From NCBI GenBank assembly GCA_024696725.1, contig JAILGO010000159.1, forward strand, positions 1-7,653: DNA of 7,653 nucleotides, written 5' to 3'. Both the position numbers and the translations under genes were made by a program. The DNA comes from Eubacterium sp. GTDB lineage: Bacteria; Bacillota; Clostridia; Oscillospirales; Acutalibacteraceae. Within the stretch, counting starts at the first letter, position 1. Each line of letters starts with the position of its first letter. Shown one piece after another: positions 1-6,472 of this stretch. The notes under the pieces are model-generated. The model was not told the origin of the DNA, did not search any database, and saw nothing but the letters and a program-made list of their open reading frames with translations.

Positions 1-3000
1 CGCCCTTTTCCTGCATAGTAACGCCGTAAAGAACGTCCGCCTCTTCCATAGTACCGCGTCGGTGAGTAATGGAAATAAACTGAGTTTTATCGGTCATCTT
101 TCTCATATACTTAGCGAAGCGCTCTACGTTAACCTCGTCAAGCGCAGCCTCAACCTCGTCGTAAATACAGAAAGGCGAGGGCGTAACCTTAAGCACGCTG
201 AAAAGCAAAGCCATAGCGGCAAGCGATTTTTCGCCGCCTGAGAAGAGGTTAATATTCTGAACGGATTTTCCGGGCGGCTGAATTTTAATCTCGATAGGAC
301 ATTCAAGACAGTCGTCGGGATTCTCGAGAATAAGCTCTCCCCTTCCGCCGCCGAAGAAATCGGCAAATGAAATTTTAAACTGCTCGTTAATCTTTTTAAA
401 CTGAGCGAGGAATTTTTCGCTCATAGAGGCGGTTAAATCGGAGATAATATTCTGAAGCTCGCTCTTTGCGTCCTCAACGTCCGACACCTGCTCTTTAAGG
501 AATTCGTAGCGCTCGGACACCTCGCGGTATTCGTCAATAGCGGCAACGTTAATCGAGCCGAGCTTTTTAATTGCCGCCTTTATTTCGGCAAGGCGGCGCT
601 TAGCCTCGGTCATATCGTCGATAACGATATTAAGCTCCTCAGCCTGCACTTTAGTAAGCTCATACTGCTCAAAGAGAAGGTTGATAAGCTCCTCGTATTC
701 GCGCTTCATACCGTTTCTGCGCTCCTCAAGTCTTACACGCTCCGAGGAAAGCTTTTCACGGTCCGAGGTTTTTTCCTTCTCGGCGGAGTTCATTTCATTA
801 ATGCTCTTTTCGAGCTCGTTTCTTATTCCGATAAGAGCGGTAACCCTTTCGCCGGTACGGGCTGATTCGTCTCTGAATTTCCGCGCTTCCTCCTTAACTC
901 TTTCAACAGACGAGGCGAGCTCTTCATTCTGCTTTTCAAGAAGAGCGATTTCCTCATAAATCGAGCGCGCTCTGTCGCTCTGGGTAAGCTGTCTTAAGCG
1001 GAGGTCGTCGATAGTACGGCGTGCAGCCTCAATATCCTTAGCAAGCGTTACGATATCGAGGTTAATGCTCTCGCTGTTTTCTCTTATCTGTTCGCGCTTT
1101 TCGGTAAGCTCGGCGGCGCCGTCGGTAATCTCATTAAGCTGCGACTCGGCTTTATCAATCTCGCTCTGTATCTCCGCGGCTTCCGAATCGGCTCTTTTCT
1201 GCGCCTCGGTGAAGAGCATAATTCTTCCGTCGGCATTCTCCTTTTCGGTAAGCATTGAGGTCTTCTGGCGTTCTATTGAAGCGAGCTTATCCTCTGTGAT
1301 TTTATAATCGCTTTCAGCACGGATAAGCTCCTCCTGAGCGTTTCTTAAATCGGCGTCTGCGCCCTGAAGCTCGGCTGTGGCTTTATTTACCTCCTCAACG
1401 GCGGTCTTATACTCAGCCTCAGCCTTTTCAAGCTCGGCTTCAAGCCCGTCAGCCTGTGCTTTCAGCTCCTCAATAAGATTTGCACGGGAGAGAATGCCGG
1501 CGCCCTTTGCTCTTGAACCGCCGGTCATTGAACCGCCCGGGTTCATAACCTGACCGTCAAGAGTTACGATTTTATATTTATTCTTATATCTCTTCGCAAT
1601 ACCTATTGCGCAGTCGATGTCCTCAACAATCATTACTCTTCCGAGTAAATTGAGAATTATATTCCTGTACTGCTCGTCGCACTCGACGAGATTTGCGGCA
1701 ATATCTATAAAGCCGAAGTTATCGTCAAGGTCCTTTTCCTCCATATAGCGCGGCTTGATTGCGGATATCGGGAGGAAGGTCGCGCGTCCCTGATTATTCT
1801 GCTTAAGAAACAGCATAGCGCGCTTTGCGTCGCTTTCGCTCGTCGTAACGATATTCTGCATAGCTGCGCCGAGAGCAAGTTCAACGGCTATCGAATACTC
1901 GTTATCAACGCTGATAAGCTGAGACAGCGTACCGTGAATTCCCGGAAGCGCGTTAGCCTGCGACTGCTTCATTACGGCCTTTGTAGCTCCCGAGAAGCCG
2001 TCCATATTCTTTTCAAGGTCAGAAAGCATTTTAGCCTTTGAGCGTTTTTCCTCAATCGCTCTTCGGCTTTTTTCAAGCTCGTCGCGAAGCTTTTCAGCAC
2101 GCTCGGTTTTACTTCTGACTTTAAGGCTATAGCCCTCCATCGAGTTCTCGCTTTCGGCGATACGCTCCTTGATTTCGTCAATACCGTTTTTCTGTTCGGT
2201 CTTAACGGCTTCAACGGAAGCAGCCTCGGAATCAAGCTCTGACATAGCTTCGTCGACGGTACCCATTCTCGACTGAATTTCCTCTATCGAGGTAAGCGCC
2301 TGAGACGCCCTGACCTTACAGTCGGAAAGCTTAACAGTAAGCTCCGACAGCAGGCGGGAAAGCTCAACGCTTTTTTTAGAGTTACTTTCGTCGCTGAGTC
2401 TCAGGGTTTCAAGCTCGGCAAGAACGCCCTGTAATTCTCCGCGCTTTGAAGCGAGAGCCTCTTCGTTTTCTTTAATATAAGCCTCTTTATCGGCTATCTG
2501 TTCGTCTATGCCTCTTCCCATACTGTCGCTGTCGGAAATATCGGCTTTAAGTCGGGCAACGGTTTCGTTATTATGGGTTATGCGGGCGTTGATTACGTCA
2601 GCTTCGCCGTCCTTATGAAGAGCCTCCTCGTCAAGGCTTACGCCGCTTGCGCGAAGCTCGTCAATTTTAATATTCGTATCGGCAATACTCTGAGTAACTC
2701 TTTCGATTTCCGCTTCGAGCTTTTCTATTTCGCCGTTACAGATTTCGTAAGAAGCCTCCGCCGCTTCGATTTTATGCTCCTGTTCGCGAAGGTCGTTGGT
2801 AAAGCGGTTGATTTTATTTAACCACACGCCGATTTCAAGATTCTTCTTTTCGTCGGCAAGCTCTAAATACTTCTTTGCCTTTTCGCTCTGAGTTTTAAGC
2901 GGTCCGACGCGTCCTTCAAGCTCGCCTAAAATATCAAGAAGTCTCACAAGGTTTTCCTGTGCCTGCTCGAGTCTTCTTTCCGCGTCGCGTCTTTTATGAC

Positions 3001-3511
3001 GGAAGCGAGAGATACCCGCAGCCTCCTCAAAAAGCTCGCGCCTGTCTTCGTTCTTCGCGGAAATAATTGAGTCTATTTTGCCCTGACCGACCATTGAATA
3101 GCCGTCGGCGCCGAGTCCGGTATCCATAAAGAGCTCGTGGACGTCGCGGCGGCGTACCTGCTCGCCGTCGATTTTATATTCGCTTTCGCCCGAACGGTAG
3201 TAGCGGCGCGAAACGGTAACGACGTCGCCCTTATCCTTAAGCGAACCGTCGGAATTATCGAGAGTAAGCACGACCTGAGCGAAGCCGAGAGGCTTACGTT
3301 TAGACGTACCGCCGAATATTACGTCCTCCATCTTAGAGCCGCGAAGCGATTTCGTACTCGTTTCGCCGAGAACCCAGCGTACGGCGTCGGAAATATTACT
3401 CTTTCCCGAGCCGTTAGGTCCTACTACCGCGGTAATGCCCTTACCGAAGGTGAGCTCTGTTTTATCGGGGAAGGACTTAAAGCCCTGCATTTCAAGTGTT
3501 CTTAACAGCAT
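1..3511 (-). CDS. smc: Chromosome segregation/condensation ATPase SMC (C-terminal end cut by window edge)
   Basis: Structural maintenance of chromosomes protein, the ATPase core of the bacterial condensin complex with ScpA and ScpB; it acts on the nucleoid to compact and separate sister chromosomes. The frame is open for 1170 codons from ATG 3511 to the left edge, with no stop or frameshift. Seen in order: an N-terminal head with Walker A GPNGSGKSN at about residues 31-39 and a Q-loop glutamine at 143 (MVGQGK); a long Glu/Lys/Leu-rich coiled coil; a hinge with the typical NPGGSMTGG motif near 652-660; a second coiled coil; and a C-terminal head with FFGGGRGEL, signature SGGEKS from 1091, Walker B IYDE with D1118 and E1119, and the H-loop ITHRRGTM. 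Compared with B. subtilis SMC (about 1186 residues), only about 15 C-terminal residues are missing. The start lies 2 nt after the radical SAM stop, with only a weak Shine-Dalgarno (GAGAAG region), so coupled translation is likely. ftsY is the usual next gene, but it would be outside the window. Confidence 0.97.
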   Translation of the reverse strand, partial: MLLRTLEMQGFKSFPDKTELTFGKGITAVVGPNGSGKSNISDAVRWVLGETSTKSLRGSKMEDVIFGGTSKRKPLGFAQVVLTLDNSDGSLKDKGDVVTVSRRYYRSGESEYKIDGEQVRRRDVHELFMDTGLGADGYSMVGQGKIDSIISAKNEDRRELFEEAAGISRFRHKRRDAERRLEQAQENLVRLLDILGELEGRVGPLKTQSEKAKKYLELADEKKNLEIGVWLNKINRFTNDLREQEHKIEAAEASYEICNGEIEKLEAEIERVTQSIADTNIKIDELRASGVSLDEEALHKDGEADVINARITHNNETVARLKADISDSDSMGRGIDEQIADKEAYIKENEEALASKRGELQGVLAELETLRLSDESNSKKSVELSRLLSELTVKLSDCKVRASQALTSIEEIQSRMGTVDEAMSELDSEAASVEAVKTEQKNGIDEIKERIAESENSMEGYSLKVRSKTERAEKLRDELEKSRRAIEEKRSKAKMLSDLEKNMDGFSGATKAVMKQSQANALPGIHGTLSQLISVDNEYSIAVELALGAAMQNIVTTSESDAKRAMLFLKQNNQGRATFLPISAIKPRYMEEKDLDDNFGFIDIAANLVECDEQYRNIILNLLGRVMIVEDIDCAIGIAKRYKNKYKIVTLDGQVMNPGGSMTGGSRAKGAGILSRANLIEELKAQADGLEAELEKAEAEYKTAVEEVNKATAELQGADADLRNAQEELIRAESDYKITEDKLASIERQKTSMLTEKENADGRIMLFTEAQKRADSEAAEIQSEIDKAESQLNEITDGAAELTEKREQIRENSESINLDIVTLAKDIEAARRTIDDLRLRQLTQSDRARSIYEEIALLEKQNEELASSVERVKEEARKFRDESARTGERVTALIGIRNELEKSINEMNSAEKEKTSDREKLSSERVRLEERRNGMKREYEELINLLFEQYELTKVQAEELNIVIDDMTEAKRRLAEIKAAIKKLGSINVAAIDEYREVSERYEFLKEQVSDVEDAKSELQNIISDLTASMSEKFLAQFKKINEQFKISFADFFGGGRGELILENPDDCLECPIEIKIQPPGKSVQNINLFSGGEKSLAAMALLFSVLKVTPSPFCIYDEVEAALDEVNVERFAKYMRKMTDKTQFISITHRRGTMEEADVLYGVTMQEKG

Positions 3512-3513
3512 AA

Positions 3514-4491
3514 TTATCTTCTCACTACTTTTATTTCATCAACCGGAACCTTGTCGGTTACCGTGTATTTTATCTGATATCCCTCTTCCATAAGGAAGTA
3601 GACGTTTCTTTTCTGATTTCCCTTAAGCTTCGATACGCTTTTCGGGTTTACGAATATTTCGTAGCTTGCGGGCGGATATTCAAGCACCTTATTTAGCATA
3701 AAGCGCGACTGAACTATCTCGCCGAAGGCGGGATGAAAGGCTCCCGCGACCATATTTTTTTTAATATCCTCGGAGGAATGAAGTCCGAGACGAATTACCT
3801 TTATTCCTGCGTTTTCAAAGAGCGGAATAAGCCTCGTGCAAAGCGCGGCGGCATCGTCTGCTCCGGGCGGTAAATATACCTTTTCGTCGTAAAGCTCAGC
3901 CAGAAGCGTGCCTTTTAAAACTACGGTGGGATATATCCGCACGGTATCGGGTTTCAGCTCAATCAGCTTTTTCGCGGTTTCAACCGATTTTTCGTCCGTA
4001 TCAAGATACAGTCCCGTCATCATTTGAAGCCCGAGCTCGAAGCCGTATTCTTTAATCAGCCGCGAAGCATTTTCTACGTCTTTTGCCGTATGTCCCCTTC
4101 GGTTTGCCTCAAGCACGGAGTCGTCCATACTCTGAGCGCCGAGCTCGATTGCGGTAACTCCGTATTTTTTAAGAAGCTCAAGCACTTCGCCGTCAATAAA
4201 GTCGGGACGGGTTGAAATACGGATACCCTTAACTGCTCCGCTTTTTATATACGGCTGAGCCGCCTCAAGCAGAGAGAGCATATACTCTCTGTCAACAGCG
4301 GTGAAGGTTCCGCCGAAAAAGGCTATCTCATATTCATAGTCCTTACGCTTAAGCGCGGTTTCTACGGCAGAGCGTACCTCGTCGGGCGTCGGCTGATGAG
4401 CCTTACCCGTGATTGTTTTCTGATTACAGAACGAGCATTGCTGAGGGCAGCCGTTAAACGGAACGAAAATGCTTATATTTCCCTTCTTCAT
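3514..4491 (-). CDS. Elp3-like radical SAM protein without acetyltransferase domain
   Basis: 325-residue radical SAM enzyme. The [4Fe-4S]/SAM-binding motif CX3CX2C is C15, C19, C22 in NGCPQQCSFCNQ. It is followed by the SAM-binding GGTF (60-63), the STRPD segment (93-97), IELGAQSMDDSVL (115-127) with RRGHT at 131-135, and VRIYPTVVLKGT in the later part. These segments closely match the radical SAM half of the Elp3 family (COG1243-like), which in archaea and eukaryotes begins the carboxymethylation of wobble uridine in tRNA. The C-terminal region (HPAFGEIVQSRF and onward) resembles the Radical_SAM_C extension. The lysine-acetyltransferase domain of full Elp3 is absent: the protein ends about 70 residues after that region. 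The CX3CX2C spacing is the ordinary radical SAM one and differs from that of classical Elp3. The ATG overlaps the rnc stop as ATGA, with GGGAG 7 nt upstream. A tRNA-modifying role is inferred from the family; the substrate of the short bacterial form is unknown to me. Confidence 0.9.
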   Translation of the reverse strand: MKKGNISIFVPFNGCPQQCSFCNQKTITGKAHQPTPDEVRSAVETALKRKDYEYEIAFFGGTFTAVDREYMLSLLEAAQPYIKSGAVKGIRISTRPDFIDGEVLELLKKYGVTAIELGAQSMDDSVLEANRRGHTAKDVENASRLIKEYGFELGLQMMTGLYLDTDEKSVETAKKLIELKPDTVRIYPTVVLKGTLLAELYDEKVYLPPGADDAAALCTRLIPLFENAGIKVIRLGLHSSEDIKKNMVAGAFHPAFGEIVQSRFMLNKVLEYPPASYEIFVNPKSVSKLKGNQKRNVYFLMEEGYQIKYTVTDKVPVDEIKVVRR

Positions 4492-5174
4492 ATTTCGACT
4501 CCCATAAGCTCAAGCGCCTCGCGCGCTGCCTCCTGCTCGGCTCCCTTTTTGCTTGACGCCTCGCCCTTTCCGACAAGATTCGAATTAACGTAAAGCTCTA
4601 CGACATAGCGCTTATCGTGGTCGGGACCGAATTCGTCGACGAGCTTATACTGAAAGCGCTCGTCGGGATTCTGCTGAATAATAATCTGAAACAGCGATTT
4701 ATAATCGCGGAAGGACGACCTGTGGACCCTGACCTCCGATTTCAAAAACGGGAGGACGAAGTTCTTCGCCTTACTCATACCGCCGTCGAGGTATATAGCG
4801 GCAATCAGAGCTTCAAACGCATTTTCAAGTACCGTCGGTTTATCCTCGTCGTGCCTCTGAGAAGCGCCCTTTCCCATAATCAGATAGCGGTTTAAATCAA
4901 CCGACTTCGCGTACTCGTAAAGCGCGTCGGTATTTACAAGCGAGGAACGGACTTTAGTTAAGTCGCCCTCGGCGGCATCGGGATACTTCTTATAAAGATA
5001 CTCCGCCGTTATAATCGAAAGCACGGCGTCGCCGAGAAATTCCATACGCTCGTTAAACTTACAGTTATGCTTTACCTCGTGGGCATAGCTTGAGTGGGTA
5101 AGCGCTTCGGTAAGCAGCGATTTATCCTTAAAGGTATATTTAATTTTCGATTCTAATGAGGTTAAATCAGCCAT
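4488..5174 (-). CDS. rnc: Ribonuclease III
   Basis: Double-strand-specific endoribonuclease that cuts rRNA precursors, some mRNAs and sense-antisense duplexes in the cytoplasm; it acts as a dimer with Mg2+. Numbering from ATG 5174 (228 aa), the RNase III signature NERMEFLGDAV spans residues 41-51. The residues matching E. coli E38, E41, D45 and E117 are E42, E45, D49 and E121. The position of E. coli D114 is Asn118 here (ENAFEAL). A double-stranded RNA-binding domain covers about 154-224, starting DYKSLFQ and ending with the canonical SSKKGAEQEAA helix. The length is normal for the family. The start is uncertain: an in-frame TTG at 5183 adds three residues (MKV) and has AAGG 6 nt upstream, while the ATG has no clear Shine-Dalgarno but gives the usual short N-terminus. 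Either start lies inside the end of trmFO. The stop overlaps the radical SAM start by 4 nt. Confidence 0.96.
   Translation of the reverse strand: MADLTSLESKIKYTFKDKSLLTEALTHSSYAHEVKHNCKFNERMEFLGDAVLSIITAEYLYKKYPDAAEGDLTKVRSSLVNTDALYEYAKSVDLNRYLIMGKGASQRHDEDKPTVLENAFEALIAAIYLDGGMSKAKNFVLPFLKSEVRVHRSSFRDYKSLFQIIIQQNPDERFQYKLVDEFGPDHDKRYVVELYVNSNLVGKGEASSKKGAEQEAAREALELMGVEI
4499..4503 (-). promoter_or_regulatory. Ribosome binding site of the Elp3-like radical SAM gene
   Basis: GGGAG on the minus strand, 7 nt before ATG 4491 and inside the last codons of rnc. It is the clearest Shine-Dalgarno match among the internal starts of this block. With the ATGA overlap it supports the 4491 start and reinitiation by ribosomes that finish rnc. 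Seen directly in the sequence; its use is inferred. Confidence 0.6.
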
Positions 5175-6471
5175 TACTTTCAACAGCAGCCTTAAGCTGC
5201 GTTACCGCCCTTTCTGCAAGTGCTTTATATCGTTCTTTTTTATCGCGTATTTTAGGCTCAATCGGCGGAAGAATACCGAAGTTGGCTCCCATCGGCTGAA
5301 AGTCCTTTACGCTTTCGTCGCTTATATAAGCAGTCAGCGCGCCGAGCATCGTTTCTCTCGGGAGAACGAGAGGCTCCCGATTCTCCGCCCTTCGGAGCGC
5401 GTTTATTCCCGCAAGTATTCCCGAGCCTGCGCTTTCCATATATCCCTCGACGCCGGTTATCTGTCCCGCAAAGAAAACGCGCGGGTCGCTTTTAAGGCTG
5501 TAATCGGGGTTAAGCACCTCGGGTGAATTTATAAAAGAATTTCTGTGCATTACGCCGTAGCGTACGAATTCCGCATTTTCAAGTCCGGGTATCATAGAGA
5601 ACACTCTCTTCTGCTCGCCGAACTTAAGGTTTGTCTGAAAGCCGACGAGGTTAAACATCGTACCCTCGCTGTTCTCGCGTCTTAGCTGAACGCACGCCCA
5701 GGGTCTGTGACCCGTTCTCGGGTCGGTAAGTCCCACGGGCTTCATCGGACCGAAGCGTGGCGCGTCAGCTCCTCTTTTTGCGAGCTTTTCAATGGGCATA
5801 CAGCCCTCATACACGTCAAAATCGTGTACTATCGCGCCTTCGGCGTTTACAAGCTCGTTTATGAAGCTCTCGTACTCCGCTTTATTAAACGGACAGTTAA
5901 GATAATCAGCCTCGCCGCCGCGGTCGTATCTTGACGCTCCGAATACGACGCTTTTATCTATACTGTCGGCAGTCACGATAGGCGCCGCCGCGTCGTAGAA
6001 CGAAAGACTGCTTCCGCAAAGACGGGAGATTTCGCCGCTTAGCGCACCGTCGGTAAGCGGACCCGTAGCGATTATTATAATCTCATCCTCTTCAGGCTCG
6101 ATTTTTTCGTATACCCTGTTTTCAATTTTTATATCAGGATGATTTTTAATTTTTTCGGTCACGCCCCGGCTGAACAGCTCTCTGTCAACGGCGAGCGCTC
6201 CGCCCGCCGGTACCGCGCACTGTCTTGCAGTCGGTACCGTCAGAGAGCCTAAAAGCTCCATTTCTGCCTTCAGAAGTCCCGCGGCGCTTTCAAGCCGTTC
6301 GGCTTTCAGCGAGTTAGAGCACACGAGCTCGGCGAAATTCTCGCTTTTATGCGCAGGGCTGAAGCGAAGCGGCTTCATTTCAACAAGGGTTACCTGCTGT
6401 CCCGCCTGCGCAAGCTGCCACGCAGCTTCAACGCCCGCAAGACCTGCGCCTATTACGGTAAATCTTTTCAT
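5167..6471 (-). CDS. trmFO: Methylenetetrahydrofolate-tRNA-(uracil-5-)-methyltransferase (FADH2-oxidizing)
   Basis: Makes 5-methyluridine at position 54 of the tRNA T-loop using 5,10-methylenetetrahydrofolate as carbon donor and reduced FAD; formerly called Gid. At 434 residues it matches the family length (B. subtilis about 435). The N-terminal FAD-binding Rossmann motif is VIGAGLAG (residues 6-13). C51 in ELVCSNSLKA and C224 in YEGCMPIE fit the two conserved cysteines of B. subtilis TrmFO (C53 and the catalytic C226). Other family landmarks are CPFNKAEYE (193-201), RFGPMKPVGL, the RTGHRPWACVQLRRE segment, and GYMESAGSG near the C-terminal FAD-contact region. ATG 6471 lies 1 nt after the topA stop and gives the expected GxGxxG spacing from the N-terminus. 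No strong Shine-Dalgarno is visible (AAAAAGTAAG only), so initiation probably relies on ribosomes finishing topA. The topA-trmFO pair is widespread in Firmicutes. Confidence 0.97.
   Translation of the reverse strand: MKRFTVIGAGLAGVEAAWQLAQAGQQVTLVEMKPLRFSPAHKSENFAELVCSNSLKAERLESAAGLLKAEMELLGSLTVPTARQCAVPAGGALAVDRELFSRGVTEKIKNHPDIKIENRVYEKIEPEEDEIIIIATGPLTDGALSGEISRLCGSSLSFYDAAAPIVTADSIDKSVVFGASRYDRGGEADYLNCPFNKAEYESFINELVNAEGAIVHDFDVYEGCMPIEKLAKRGADAPRFGPMKPVGLTDPRTGHRPWACVQLRRENSEGTMFNLVGFQTNLKFGEQKRVFSMIPGLENAEFVRYGVMHRNSFINSPEVLNPDYSLKSDPRVFFAGQITGVEGYMESAGSGILAGINALRRAENREPLVLPRETMLGALTAYISDESVKDFQPMGANFGILPPIEPKIRDKKERYKALAERAVTQLKAAVESNG
5190..5193 (-). promoter_or_regulatory. Possible weak ribosome binding site for a TTG start of rnc
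   Basis: AAGG on the minus strand, 6 nt before the in-frame TTG at 5183-5181 and 15 nt before the ATG at 5174. The spacing suits the TTG and is too long for the ATG. The match is only four bases inside trmFO coding sequence, so it may be chance. It is recorded because it bears on which rnc start is used. Confidence 0.3.
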
Positions 6472-6472
6472 C

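Noticed and set aside
681..1307. Plus-strand Ser/Leu/Phe-rich open frames opposite the second SMC coiled coil
   Set aside because: Their composition is the reverse complement of Glu/Lys/Leu-rich coiled-coil codons. Apparent hydrophobic stretches are an artefact of that and not membrane proteins.
1972..2235. 87-codon minus-strand open frame inside smc
   Set aside because: It is a different frame of the same coiled-coil/hinge DNA. The SMC frame is continuous through this region with conserved hinge sequence on the far side, so it is neither a frameshift product nor a separate gene.
3137..3505. 122-codon open frame on the plus strand opposite the start of smc
   Set aside because: It lies wholly antisense to the conserved SMC N-terminal head and resembles no known protein. 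GC-rich, codon-biased coding sequence readily leaves such open frames on the other strand.
6209..6239. GGTACCG occurring twice 24 nt apart
   Set aside because: Both copies lie in trmFO and come from the same Val-Pro/Gly-Thr type codons (VPTARQCAVPAGG). Two short copies do not make a meaningful repeat or binding site.
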